A model generated the notes under the pieces. It was not told the origin of the DNA. It ran no database searches and was given only the letters and a program-made list of their open reading frames with translations. Below, in pieces: positions 39,266-49,209 of a stretch of 64,000 nucleotides of DNA. Source of the stretch: Nostoc carneum NIES-2107 (GTDB lineage Bacteria > Cyanobacteriota > Cyanobacteriia > Cyanobacteriales > Nostocaceae). The position numbers and the translations under genes are program-made. The DNA lies in assembly GCA_002368155.1 (NCBI GenBank), contig AP018180.1, positions 3,474,719-3,538,718 on the forward strand, given 5' to 3'. Numbering within the stretch: position 1 is the stretch's first letter; every line of letters begins with the position of its first letter.

Positions 39266-39658
39266 CTAGAACTTGCAAGCCAATATATTCTTCCCACCTT
39301 GATATCCTTTATCACCCTCTCTTCGAGACGCTACGCGAACAAATTTTTGTTCAGAATCAAATTTTTTCTGTTGTTCTCTAAATAAATTTATGTCTGATGT
39401 TGGCCCAGGAAATCCTACTACTACATCAATAATATCTTTGCCATTTGGCAGACATACTAATTGACTTTTTAAAGTATGTTGTTTTTTCTTGCCTGAATAA
39501 AACTTTTTTTGTTCTTCATTGTCAGATGGTCTATCAATAGGAGCCAGCCGCGTGCGGGGGTTCCCCCCGTTGAGCGGACTGGCGTGCTGCTCTAGGCTAT
39601 CTACTAAGAGTTGAAAATTCGTCATATAAATTGCCCCAAAACTATAGTTTTGAGGCAA
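39266..39658 (-). pseudogene. IS5-type (DDE_4) transposase remnant
   Basis: 130 codons survive of a transposase normally about twice as long. Recognisable core: EEQKKFYSGKKKQHTLKSQLV, DIIDVVVGFPGPTSDINLFREQQKKF and GDKGYQG, the middle of a DDE_4-type domain. Two stretches do not belong to the enzyme: SPLNGGNPRTRLAPID comes from a genomic repeat (GCGGGGGTTCCCCCCG type) and RVASRREG from a GAGACGCTACGCGAAC repeat. The apparent start lies inside a 40-bp palindrome. The catalytic set is incomplete, so the gene is dead. Confidence 0.85.
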
Positions 39659-39664
39659 TTTATA
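39625..39664. repeat. 40-bp palindrome over the transposase remnant start
   Basis: Arms TATAAATTGCCCCAAAACTA and TAGTTTTGAGGCAATTTATA pair with one G-T wobble and no loop. It marks one end of the remnant. Confidence 0.75.
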
Positions 39665-39878
39665 AACCCTGATGGAATAATAGGCATTTCTATTTCACAT
39701 CAGGCGTAACTTATGTTCAATTAATACTAGTACAACACGACGTAAATAAAGCCTAACCTTTCAAACAGCCAAAAGCCTTGATATATGGACATTTTGACTT
39801 TTGACTTTTGAACGCCAGTTGCTACAACGGGGGAACCCCCGCAACGCACTGGCTCCTTTTGACTTCCGCCTTGCATTA

Positions 39879-41621
39879 CTAGAAGTTGTAACCAACGCCT
39901 AATGTTAAACCCACGCTGGTGTCATCAAAAAAGGCTGCATTCACAGAACCTGTAGCTGTAAATCGAGAACCTAAAGGAACATCTATACCACCAGTTACCA
40001 GAGGAGCAATATCAGTATCACCGGAAGTATCGATAGCTACACCAGCACCTATAAAAGGAGCGATGGGGAACCGTTGCTGTCCTGTAACTGGTTCTGCTTG
40101 TGGTCTGAAATCTAATGTTACGGGAACCAACACTAAGGTATTATCCCCAAATATCGCTGATGGTCTTACTGAGATATTACGTGTCAGACCGAGTTTACTA
40201 ATTACTGAGAAGTTACCAACGCTGAGAGCATTAGTACCTGTCAAACCAATGTTACCAGCAACACCTACATAGCTAGGGCCACCAAGGGTGCTTCTACCAG
40301 GTGTTACACCCCCAGTTGTGCCGCCAGTGGTACCGCCATTCGTGCCACCTGGCTGCTGACCAGTCAGATTAGGTGGAATTAGGACTTGGTTAATCGCATG
40401 GATCACACCATTGCTAGCTTGCACATTTGCCTGGATGACTCTTGCACCATTAACTGCAATTTGATTGTTAGCAGCATCAACTTGAACATTTACAGGTTCA
40501 TCTTCAATTGTCTTAACTTGCCCAGTTGACAGCTGACTAGAGGTTAATTGACCGGGAAGCACGTGGTATCTTAACAGCTTAATCAATGTTTCTCTATTTT
40601 CTGGTTGCTGTAATTGCTGTAAAGTCCCAGGTGGTAAAGCTGCAAATGCTTGATCAGTAGGAGCAAAAACTGTATAAGGGCCTGCTTGTTGTAAAGTATC
40701 AGCTAAACCTGCTGTCTTTAACAAAGAAGTTAGTGTGGTAAAAGAACTGCTAGATGCAGCTAAAGAAACAATATCAGTGCCACCAGGTTGAGGAGTGCTA
40801 GTAGTACTACCTGCAACAATATAGCTAGCAGCAGGAAGGTTGCTAGCTATAGGTTGCGCTTGTCCTTGTCTAACTAAAGCTTGATACAAAATTGCTGCTG
40901 CTTCAGCACGAGTGAGAGATTGTTGTGGATTGAGTTGTTTAACTTCTGGATAGTTAACTACAATATTGGCTTGTGTTGCAGCTGCCACACTATTGACGGC
41001 ATAACTGGGAATTCCTGCAGCATCTGAATAGTAAGTGTTCAATACATTAGATGCATTATCGTTACTAGTTAAACCTAAACCACTTGTAATCGCAACGATC
41101 GCCTGTACCCGAGGAATTTGTTGATTGGGTAAAAATACATTTCCTGGATAACCTGACATAAAGCCTGTTTCGTAGGCTTCCCGAATCGCATCTGCTGCCC
41201 AAAAGTTGGACGGAACGTCAGAAAATCCGCCAGCAGGTAATTGCCGAACTGAGTTTTGATTAAAGGCTTTTTGAATCATGGCTGCAAATTGAGCCCGAGT
41301 CACAGCCTGATTGGGCTTAAAAGTACCATCAGGAAACCCTGCAATTACGTTTCTTTGCGCTAGGGCTTGAATAAATGGACTCGCCCAGTAATCTGAACCC
41401 ACATCAGACAAGCTTGTTGTTGCTTGTGCTGTAGTAGTTGGTGCTGTATTAACTGGCGTTGTAGTAGCTGGTGCTGTAGTACCTGATGTTGTCTTACCTG
41501 TTGATGGAAAAGTATCTTGAGCCGAGGCAGGTATAGAAATGACAATAGGAGTTAATGTAGCAGCGATCATCCCCAAAGCGAGGAAGCTGCTTTTTACTGA
41601 TGCACGGAACCAATTAAACAT
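39879..41621 (-). CDS. SLH / fasciclin / outer-membrane barrel fusion protein
   Basis: 580 residues from an ATG with GGAGG eight bases upstream; a longer frame from a TTG at 41642 contains that ribosome site. Signal peptide about 1-35 (ending ASAQ), then a Thr/Ala/Pro-rich linker. Three SLH units follow (DVGSDYWASPFIQALAQRNV..., DVPSNFWAADAIREAYETGF..., and a weaker third), about residues 72-250. A fasciclin domain lies at about 275-415 (PYTVFAPTDQAFAALP, LRYHVLPGQLTSSQL, NGVIHAINQVLIPP). A Gly/Thr-rich linker and a beta-strand-rich region ending GVGYNF follow. SLH domains anchor to the wall, fasciclin domains adhere, and the last part looks like an outer-membrane barrel similar to 25637. Confidence 0.85.
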   Translation of the reverse strand: MFNWFRASVKSSFLALGMIAATLTPIVISIPASAQDTFPSTGKTTSGTTAPATTTPVNTAPTTTAQATTSLSDVGSDYWASPFIQALAQRNVIAGFPDGTFKPNQAVTRAQFAAMIQKAFNQNSVRQLPAGGFSDVPSNFWAADAIREAYETGFMSGYPGNVFLPNQQIPRVQAIVAITSGLGLTSNDNASNVLNTYYSDAAGIPSYAVNSVAAATQANIVVNYPEVKQLNPQQSLTRAEAAAILYQALVRQGQAQPIASNLPAASYIVAGSTTSTPQPGGTDIVSLAASSSSFTTLTSLLKTAGLADTLQQAGPYTVFAPTDQAFAALPPGTLQQLQQPENRETLIKLLRYHVLPGQLTSSQLSTGQVKTIEDEPVNVQVDAANNQIAVNGARVIQANVQASNGVIHAINQVLIPPNLTGQQPGGTNGGTTGGTTGGVTPGRSTLGGPSYVGVAGNIGLTGTNALSVGNFSVISKLGLTRNISVRPSAIFGDNTLVLVPVTLDFRPQAEPVTGQQRFPIAPFIGAGVAIDTSGDTDIAPLVTGGIDVPLGSRFTATGSVNAAFFDDTSVGLTLGVGYNF

Positions 41622-42562
41622 GAAAATATCCTCCAAAAACAAGTAGAGTCGTTTCTCAATTCCCTGATTGAATCTTGGAAAGTGCTGTACGCGAAATGAA
41701 GTGGAAACACATCTTGAGATGATGCTGGGGTTTGCCTATGAGCTAAAACTACGAGTGCGAAATGTTAAATAATAAATTTTCTATAACCACCTACCATTAC
41801 ATTTCATTAATGTATTTTTAAATGCTTGCCTGATAGAGGCAAATTTAACTGTGTGATGAGAGTTGAGCTTTTCCAGAATCACAGATTAAACTCAGCAATA
41901 GTAAGACTGCTAAGAGTATCTGGCGAGGTTTCCCAAATAAATAGAATTAATACAAATTCTTAAATTTATTTAGGTTGAGTAACGGAGTCTGGAAACTACA
42001 AAGTAGGTATTGAGGTTGTATGACTAACTTGAAAAAGCTTAATTACATTATTTTTCAGCAGCATGAGTCTAGTATTTATTGACGAAAAAGCGCATTATTT
42101 TGATATTTACTATTTTTTATTGATCGCTTGAATTTAACAACTAGCTAAAGGCTAGACTTATCAGCCATTTTTTCCATCTTTAGGTAGTTGACAAAAAAGC
42201 TAAAAGTTTAAGATTAGAGGCGAATGGGTAAGCTTAGGACTAAATGAGCGATCGCACTTCCACTGTTTATGCATGATTTATGCCTCATGAGACTCCACAA
42301 AATTCGCTCATGCACAATTTTGCAGTCACAATAACGATTACTGAGATTTCGAGCTTTGCTTAGATAGTATCTTGATTGCTAGGTTTAGCGTAATTATCAG
42401 TTTATATTTCTTTATAAAAGAATTTTTATTAATTGATGCTTGATTGTTAATTTACTGAGAGATTTATTTTACATATGAACTTAATATTATCAATTTGCCA
42501 TGATAAAACGCTGATATTTTAGTCCCAGTTGCTAGATTTTATGAAATCCAATTCAATTAATC
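41622..42562. other. Gene-free region, about 940 bases
   Basis: AT-rich leader and promoter region of the SLH-fasciclin gene. No coding frame, tRNA or clear structure was seen. Its length is unusual for one divergent promoter, so a small RNA is possible, but I see no positive evidence. Confidence 0.5.
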
Positions 42563-42707
42563 AGGACTTACGCAACTGGCACAGTGATCCTCTGGCATAA
42601 GAGTCAAGAGTCAAAGGTCAAGGGTCAAAAATTTAGGTTTTTTGGACTGTTGACATTTGACCCTGGACAAACCTAAACGAAAAAAATATGACATTCGCGT
42701 AAGTCTT
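42563..42707. mobile_element. Element with AGGACTTACGC / GCGTAAGTCTT ends
   Basis: The ends are inverted repeats of 11 bases with one mismatch. The inside holds AGAGTCA/AGGGTCA heptamers and their complement TTGACCCT, and a TTTAGGTTTTTT/AACCTAAA pair, so it folds on itself. It has no coding capacity. It lies about 115 bases from the insertion sequence at 42824 and is not part of it. Confidence 0.65.
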
Positions 42708-42823
42708 ATTAATATCTAAATATCTAACTAAAGGTAGTGTTGAAATTTATCCAATTATGGATAGCCATATCTTTTCTACTAAGAGATGGTGAGGGATAAG
42801 TATTATAATTGTCTAACTTAAAT

Positions 42824-44257
42824 GGTTCTTTAGTACCTGTTATGCCAAAAAGTTAAACTAAAAGCCAAAAAAATGTAATGAACTGTATCAAATTATTATC
42901 CTAACCCTTGCTGTACTTGACATAGAAAGAATATTTATTGTTCTCTGTAGATAGAACCAGAATCATTTTTATACATTTACATTCATGGTGAAGAAAAGAG
43001 CAATAAAAATTCTCACAGACATTTTGGATTTAAAAGATGTAAAAGTTATATCGCAACGTATCCATGAAGGAATCGGTATTATTTTACAAACTGAATCAGT
43101 TAAATCATATAGTGTTTGTCCTCATTGTGGGACAAAAAGCGAGAAATTACATCAAAATCATCGGCACATTGTTAAAGATTTACCTTTGGGAGAGAAACCA
43201 GTATTTTTAGAAATAAATAGACGACAATTCAAATGTGCTAAATGTAGAAAGCCTTTTAGTGAAGACCTAGAATTTGTAAGTAAGAAAAGAACATATACAA
43301 AGCGGCTAGCAGAAAAAACAATACAAGAAGTGATAGAAAACGATATCCATAGTGTTGCATCGAAGGGAATAGTCACGACAGAAGAAATAGAAAGAATGCT
43401 AAAAGATGCATCTGGTGAGTATGATGATTCAAAACCTTCGGGATTAAAAAGACTTGGAATTGATGAAATAGCTTTAGTAAAAGGAAAAGGTCATTACTGT
43501 GCTGTCTTAATAGATTTAGACACATCTAAACTTCTGGCAATTCTGAATGGGCGAACACAAGAAATAATCAAGGAAGTACTGACAGGATGGGGGTTTGAGG
43601 TTTTAAATCAAATAGAAGAGGTCAGTATTGATTTGTGGCAAGGTTATAAAAACTTAGTTACAGAATTAATGCCTAATGCTCAGGTGGTGGCAGATAGATT
43701 TCATGTGATGATGCAAATAAATAAAGAACTAGACACACAAAGGAAAAGAGAAAAGAGAAATATAGAGGAGCTCATTAAAAAAACAACCTTAGCAGGTAAA
43801 AAAGCTGAATATGAAATGATATTAGCGGGCTTGAAAAACAGTAAATATCCCTTACTGAAAAATAAAGATAATTTAAATGAAGAGCAGGTTCAAAAACTTA
43901 TACAAGTTAAAAGCGTCTCGCCAACTTTGAAATTAATGCATGAGTTAAAAGAAAAAATTAGAAAAATTTTCAACTTCACAGGAGATTGGTATACGGGAGT
44001 CTTTAAACTAGGTATGTGGCTATCGAGAGCCAAAAAATATTTTCCTCAGAGCAACAATACTATGATTCGTTGGTTTGATGAAATTATTGCTTACTTTGAT
44101 CATGGGACAACAAGTGGTGTTGTTGAAGGAATTAACAACAAATTGAAGCTTATTAAACGCTCTGCTTATGGATTTAGAAATTTTGAAAACTTTAGAGTTA
44201 GGTGTTTGCTAAACTGGACTTAATTTATTATTTTGGCATAACAAGTAATGAAGAACC
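42824..44257 (+). mobile_element. Complete ISL3-family insertion sequence
   Basis: 1434 bp. The left end GGTTCTTTAGTACCTGTTAT and the right end (read inward on the other strand) GGTTCTTCATTACTTGTTAT are imperfect inverted repeats of about 28 bases, both continuing GCCAAAA. The flanks carry an 8-bp direct duplication, ACTTAAAT, at 42816-42823 and 44258-44265, as ISL3 elements make. The single gene is intact, so the insertion is recent or the element still active. Confidence 0.95.
42985..44223 (+). CDS. ISL3-family transposase
   Basis: 412 residues. An N-terminal zinc-binding motif (CPHCGTKSEKLHQNH, then KCAKC) is followed by a helix-turn-helix region. The DDE domain shows the first Asp in RLGIDEIALVKGKGHYCAVLIDL, the second in VVADRFHVMMQINKELD, and the Glu in GVVEGINNKLKLIKRSAYG. 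FRNFENFRVRCLL is the usual ISL3 C-terminus. Length is normal and the frame is intact, so it should be functional. Codon use is A-rich (many AAA and AGA) compared with neighbours, which fits transfer from another background. Confidence 0.96.
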   Translation: MVKKRAIKILTDILDLKDVKVISQRIHEGIGIILQTESVKSYSVCPHCGTKSEKLHQNHRHIVKDLPLGEKPVFLEINRRQFKCAKCRKPFSEDLEFVSKKRTYTKRLAEKTIQEVIENDIHSVASKGIVTTEEIERMLKDASGEYDDSKPSGLKRLGIDEIALVKGKGHYCAVLIDLDTSKLLAILNGRTQEIIKEVLTGWGFEVLNQIEEVSIDLWQGYKNLVTELMPNAQVVADRFHVMMQINKELDTQRKREKRNIEELIKKTTLAGKKAEYEMILAGLKNSKYPLLKNKDNLNEEQVQKLIQVKSVSPTLKLMHELKEKIRKIFNFTGDWYTGVFKLGMWLSRAKKYFPQSNNTMIRWFDEIIAYFDHGTTSGVVEGINNKLKLIKRSAYGFRNFENFRVRCLLNWT

Positions 44258-44523
44258 ACTTAAATTAGTTTTTGCTGAGAAGTTATTTGCAAACAAATGA
44301 TAATCCTATATTTCTCTACATACGGAAATATTCATTGTTAGATATATAACTTTAATTTATTTTTAAGATAAGCCACTAATACTAATTAGTAAAAATAATT
44401 TATAAAGCTATTATAAACTTTCTATGAATTCAGAGATAAATACTTGGACAAACCAAGAAAAAAGTACATACAATACATAACCAAATCATCATCTTGCTTA
44501 CATATTAAGCTTGCTAAAAATAT

Positions 44524-45402
44524 ATGAGTACCATGTTTAAAAAGGTACAAAATAAATTTCTCAGAAATATCTATAATCTACCATTTTTGCAGCATCATGC
44601 AGAGATTGAGTATCAAAAATTAGTGAAAATGCATATCGCAAATTTACCGCTAATCTCTGCGACTGATCAAAGTATCGTTGAAACTCTAAATACTGAAGGA
44701 GTCGTGATTACTTCATTAGCGGATTTGGGAATATCATCGAGTTCTAAGATGTTTCAAGCAGCAGAAACCTTGATGCCTGAAATCCCACCAATGCTTACAG
44801 ATAATCACAATGAATTCGTTGTTCATGCAACTTCCCAACAAATTATGGCACATCCAGAGATTTTTCTTTGGGGAGTAGAACAACGTTTAATTAATATAGT
44901 AGAGAATTATCTGAGGTTACCAGTAGCCTATCATGGAGCATATTTTCGTAGAGATATTGCCAACCAAATAGAGCAAAAATCTAGGCTATGGCATATAGAT
45001 AAAGAAGATAAAAAAGTACTGAAAATTATTGTTTATTTACATGATATGGATGAAGATAACGGGCCTTTTCAATATCTCCCCATATCTGAAACAGAATCAG
45101 TAACTCAATTACTTAAATATCATCATGGCTATATTCAAGATAAAACTATGCAACAGGTAATATCACCTGCTAACTATAAATCTTGTCTAGGCCCAGCAGG
45201 TACAGTAGTCTTTGCTGCCACTGGTAGCATCTTCCATCGAGGTAAGTTACCTGTAAAGTCTGATAGATTTGCCATTTTTTATGACTACACTTCCCGAAAG
45301 CACAAACTGTCATTTTATAGCACATCCTCACTACCCCAGGAAGATGTAGCTTTACTGGCAAAAAAGCTTTCCCAAAAACAAATAGATTGTCTATTGGGGT
45401 AA
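44524..45402 (+). CDS. 2OG-Fe(II) oxygenase, phytanoyl-CoA dioxygenase-like
   Basis: 292 residues. The iron ligands fit the HxD...H pattern: H157 and D159 in LWHIDKEDKK, and H238 in FHRGKLP; R248 in SDRFAIFYDY is positioned for 2-oxoglutarate. The core segment KIIVYLHDMDEDNGPFQYLP is typical of PhyH-type enzymes. No signal peptide is seen. Its substrate is unknown; such enzymes often act in natural-product or lipid hydroxylation. It stands alone between the insertion sequence and a repeat stretch, and codon use is AT-rich, so a transferred origin is possible. A weak ribosome site precedes the ATG. Confidence 0.82.
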   Translation: MSTMFKKVQNKFLRNIYNLPFLQHHAEIEYQKLVKMHIANLPLISATDQSIVETLNTEGVVITSLADLGISSSSKMFQAAETLMPEIPPMLTDNHNEFVVHATSQQIMAHPEIFLWGVEQRLINIVENYLRLPVAYHGAYFRRDIANQIEQKSRLWHIDKEDKKVLKIIVYLHDMDEDNGPFQYLPISETESVTQLLKYHHGYIQDKTMQQVISPANYKSCLGPAGTVVFAATGSIFHRGKLPVKSDRFAIFYDYTSRKHKLSFYSTSSLPQEDVALLAKKLSQKQIDCLLG

Positions 45403-45415
45403 TAAAATTTTTAAA

Positions 45416-45466
45416 AGAGTCAAGAGTCAAGAGTCAAGAGTCAAGGGTCAAGGGTCAAAAGTCAAG
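45416..45466. repeat. Heptanucleotide repeat (AGAGTCA type)
   Basis: About seven AGAGTCA/AGGGTCA units just after the oxygenase gene. The rest of the 306-base gap to the next gene (45467-45708) is AT-rich and shows nothing else. Confidence 0.85.
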
Positions 45467-45708
45467 AGTCTCAAACTTGAAGATGAATGTTCCAACCTGA
45501 TGAAGGTTTTATTTTGAAGCCTGAACCTAAAATTGTTTATGGTTACTTAGCTTACAAGCTAAAACACATCTAAATTACTAACTACCCGTGAAGTTTCCCT
45601 TCGTCATTAGTCATTAGTCATTTTTATGTACATAACAAGGAACAAATGACAAATAACAGTCTTAAACAGAGAATGTACAACTTGAATATACACCAGCTTA
45701 TCGTGACC

Positions 45709-47130
45709 TTAGATTAACTTTTTAATATCGCCAAACGCACGGTAGAAGCCACCACTAGCTGACTCGCGGATTTCTTCTACAAGATAACGCTGTCCTTCTT
45801 GGCGAATATCTTTAGGGAATTGTACTTTCCAGTTGGGGTTGTACCCTGGCGAGACAACGCGGACTCTCAATTTATTTCCCTCTTTGAAGCACTCAACAAT
45901 TACGCCTTGGCTGCTATCTGTTGTAGTTTCGACAACAGCAGAAGGTGCTGCGCCTTCTCCTTTTGGTGCTTTAATAATAGCTGCTTGGGGAATTGTACCT
46001 GCTTGAGCCGCTTGAATCGCAGCTTCACTAGCATCTATACAAGCTAGAGAACCATCGGTGGTAACTATATAGATGTGATTCTCAAAAAACTGCATTGATA
46101 AAGCTGAAGCACAGCCAGTAGAAAGCTTCCACAGGCGTTCTCCTGATTCATTGAAACAGTAAATGGATGAACTGTTATCACCAGCAAACACATACTTACC
46201 ATCTGCTGCTGTAGCGCAAGAATAAACAGATGCGTCGCACTTGTAAACTGGGCCAGCTTTACCTTGCTTGCTAAAACAGTAAATTTTTTGGTCGCTTGTA
46301 CCTGCATAAACGGCTGATGTTTCTTGCCAACCGAATAATACAGCACCACCTGTTTGTTGATGCCAAAGCATCCGACCTTCTTGATTATCATACATAGTCA
46401 CACCTTGAGAGTGACCGTGATAGACACCAGCTTCGTCACAACGCACCATCCAGCCAGATTGACCTTGACTTAAACGCGTCCATTGTGATTCATCTTCATG
46501 ATCGATTGTCGTGACACCACCGTTAGCATCGGAAACGGCTAACAAGCCATTGTTAATATCCAGCCAAAAAATATCGACATTTTCATCAATATTATAGGCA
46601 ACCCTTGGTAACTTCCCTGTCAGGTCGTAGACGTTGCCATCATCACAGCCAGCATAAATCCAGATATCATCAGCCACTAAACATTTCACACCATCAGGCA
46701 GCTTAAACTGGTTGATAACTTGACCTTGATGATTCAGCGCAAAAACTTGACCTGCTTGATTACCTACCCAGCAACGATTATCGTCAATAAAAATGCCAAA
46801 GGCTGCGGAATTGGAGTTAAATTTCCAGAGGATTGGCGCTTGTTGTGCTGTCGAGGTGGTACTGGTAACTGCGCGTCGAGTCACCGAACGCTTCTGACGC
46901 ACACCCATAACGGCTTGTTCGTAACCTTTCGCCAATTTTTCTTTAATCTTCTTATTGGCTTCGGCTTTAGCTTTATCTGGGGTAGGGTAAGTTTTCGTCT
47001 GAGTTTGCCCTGAGTCGCCAATACGACCATAACGTATTGTCACCTCAGTATCTTTGATGATGACTTCATAAAATTTATGGGAACCTCCATCTGCTTCAGA
47101 AAGCTCTAGGTAAGTCTTTTCTTCAGCCAT
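45709..47130 (-). CDS. WGR-domain protein with beta-propeller repeats
   Basis: 473 residues from an ATG with AGGA upstream; a longer frame would use a TTG at 47151. The N-terminal WGR domain (about 5-80) has KFYEVIIKDTEVTIRYGRIGDSGQ and YPTPDKAKAEANKKIKEKLAKGY. WGR domains bind nucleic acid ends in PARPs and occur in bacterial DNA-handling proteins. A PQQ/quinoprotein-like propeller follows (about 100-380), with FGIFIDDNRCWVGNQAGQVFALN, IYAGCDDGNVYDL, YAGTSDQKIYCFSKQG, VFAGDNSSSIYCFNESGERLW and IVTTDGSLACIDA. The C-terminal ~90 residues form an unknown domain. The gene directly follows glutaminase (84 bases apart, same strand), but shared function is not evident. Confidence 0.82.
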   Translation of the reverse strand: MAEEKTYLELSEADGGSHKFYEVIIKDTEVTIRYGRIGDSGQTQTKTYPTPDKAKAEANKKIKEKLAKGYEQAVMGVRQKRSVTRRAVTSTTSTAQQAPILWKFNSNSAAFGIFIDDNRCWVGNQAGQVFALNHQGQVINQFKLPDGVKCLVADDIWIYAGCDDGNVYDLTGKLPRVAYNIDENVDIFWLDINNGLLAVSDANGGVTTIDHEDESQWTRLSQGQSGWMVRCDEAGVYHGHSQGVTMYDNQEGRMLWHQQTGGAVLFGWQETSAVYAGTSDQKIYCFSKQGKAGPVYKCDASVYSCATAADGKYVFAGDNSSSIYCFNESGERLWKLSTGCASALSMQFFENHIYIVTTDGSLACIDASEAAIQAAQAGTIPQAAIIKAPKGEGAAPSAVVETTTDSSQGVIVECFKEGNKLRVRVVSPGYNPNWKVQFPKDIRQEGQRYLVEEIRESASGGFYRAFGDIKKLI

Positions 47131-47214
47131 GATATTTAATCCTGAATACAAAGTTGGGAAGGTGGAGATTTTGGCTTGGTTGTAAATGCTACCTTTTGCA
47201 GTGTCGATTAACCA

Positions 47215-48258
47215 TCATGCTGTTGCAGGTGGTGGACAGAAAGTTTCACCAAACTTTGAACCTTTACTAGAACACTCAAATAGATGTAGACCTAGTTGCT
47301 GGGAAAGTTCTTCGCATACCTTAACCCCGCGCACGCTGTTACCCCGCACATCTAATGGTGGCGAAAATACCGCAATTCCCATTTGATTGGGAACAACAGC
47401 CAAGATTCCGCCGCAAATACCGCTTTTCGCAGGAATACCGATTTTATAAGCCCACTCACCAGCAAAATTATACATGCCGCAAGTGTACATGACACTCAAT
47501 ATGTCTTTAATGTAACAACTTTTTACTGCCTGTTCCTGAGTAATGGGGTTAATACCTTTGTTTGCTAAAGTTGCCGCCATCACTGCCAAATCACGGCAAT
47601 TTACCATCACCGCACACTGCTGGAAGTATAAATCTAGTGACTCTTCAATATTTTGATCAATCATGCCAAAGTTGAGCATGAGATGGGCCATGGCGCGGTT
47701 GCGATGTCCGGTGCTGCGTTCGGAAGTAAATACAGAAATATCAACGAATACATCATGACCGATGTATCTTCTAAACATATCCAGCATCCGGTTGAGACGT
47801 TCGGTAGCACCAGCACCTTTGATTAAACTAGTGGTGGCGATCGCACCTGCATTTACCATTGGATTTAATGGTCGATTGGATTGCTCATCAAGGATAATGG
47901 CGTTGAATGCATCTCCTGTCGGTTCTACACCAACCCTAGTTAACACATAATCTCGTCCATGATCCTCAAGGGCCAATCCGTAAGCAAAGACCTTAGAAAT
48001 TGACTGAATGGTAAATAGTTGCTCATAATCGCCAACTTCATAAACCTGACCATCTACCGTCACAATACAAATGCTAAACAAGTCAGGATTTACCTTTGCT
48101 AGTTCTGGAATGTAGTTTGCTACTAGACCATCTCGCAGCGACTTGTACTGGGAATGCAATTCCTTGAGAACATCGGGAAATGGCGATGCGACTATTTCTA
48201 AACTTCCTTGGTGTGCCATGAGGCTTACAGCTTGCTTTAAAAAATCATACTCAATCAA
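47215..48258 (-). CDS. glsA: Glutaminase A
   Basis: 347 residues in the longest form, which begins with TTG (IEYDFL follows); an ATG at 48219 ([10 protein letters not shown]) is an alternative with no better ribosome site. The enzyme hydrolyses glutamine to glutamate and ammonia. The Ser-x-x-Lys active site is in [15 protein letters not shown]. Other blocks are [52 protein letters not shown] and [26 protein letters not shown]. Length and domain are normal. It may share a transcript with the WGR-propeller gene downstream. Confidence 0.93.
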   Translation of the reverse strand: MIEYDFLKQAVSLMAHQGSLEIVASPFPDVLKELHSQYKSLRDGLVANYIPELAKVNPDLFSICIVTVDGQVYEVGDYEQLFTIQSISKVFAYGLALEDHGRDYVLTRVGVEPTGDAFNAIILDEQSNRPLNPMVNAGAIATTSLIKGAGATERLNRMLDMFRRYIGHDVFVDISVFTSERSTGHRNRAMAHLMLNFGMIDQNIEESLDLYFQQCAVMVNCRDLAVMAATLANKGINPITQEQAVKSCYIKDILSVMYTCGMYNFAGEWAYKIGIPAKSGICGGILAVVPNQMGIAVFSPPLDVRGNSVRGVKVCEELSQQLGLHLFECSSKGSKFGETFCPPPATA

Positions 48259-49209
48259 CTACTGTAGGCAAAAATGTGGTTTTATTTTCATGTATTGGGG
48301 ATAAGGGGAGAAAGGGGAAGGGGGAAAAGGGGAAGGGGAAAAGGGGAAATTATTATTACCAATTACCAATTACCAATTACCCATTACCTATTACCCTTTC
48401 CCCTTTCCCCAAAAACAAATCGATACCATCTCCTGTGACCTATACTTTAAGCCAGTTCATCGCTGCTGATGTATCTAGTTAATGACCCTTGCTGATGGCT
48501 TGTGTCGTTTTTGAGAGTACGCAAATGCAAACATGTTATATATTATACATTTATGTTTTTAAAGTATTTATACTGAGTCATTCTAAAAGCTGAAGTTAAT
48601 TAGATAACTTATTTTTAACTAAAAGTGAATTTATCCTTATCGTCACATATGTAACAAAAATAACTTTTTAAGTTATTATTAAGTTAATGTGAGGTTTATA
48701 TTTTGTATTCTGTAATTCTTGTTACGAAACAAATCTGAAGATTTATAAAATAAAATAAAATTAAGTTTTATAAGTATATATTCGCAAATTTTAAAATGAT
48801 TAGTTATAGATTTTCAGCCAATGTTTTGCGTCAATCTCGAAGGGTTGAAAAGCTACATATATAAGTATCCTGGGTGAAATATTTGGTAGCATCTCGCTCA
48901 ATTTCCACCCCTGAAAATGTTAATTTTTCATAAGAAAAGTATTACTTATCAAAAAAAACGTTACATAGCCGAAATCCGCATTTGAGAAAGCTTTGAGCCT
49001 TGAAAATAGAATCTAATTTTGCTAAAGTTACCAAGACTTACGCTAAAACCCTGATCCCCAAGCTCAAAGGTTCGTGTTAGTCTGTTGCAGTTACAAAACA
49101 GAAAAGTGAAAGCGGAACGAGTTCGAGTTGAAGGGAACAACACTTTTACTGGTGCATAATCCCACGAACCGTAAAACCTCTGTTCTACAGTCGCTTTAAA
49201 ATCGGACGC
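48259..49209. other. Gene-free region, 951 bases
   Basis: From 48300 to 48355 it carries AAAAGGGGAAGGGG repeats, and from 48356 to 48415 ATTACCA and CCCTTTCCCC repeats. From about 48500 it is very AT-rich, with several TATTATA-like stretches and no coding frame. The last 250 bases lead into rlpA. No RNA gene was recognised. Confidence 0.55.

Noticed and set aside
41622-42815. Hidden small genes in the long gap before the insertion sequence
   Set aside because: All frames are short, without starts and ribosome sites or sensible composition.
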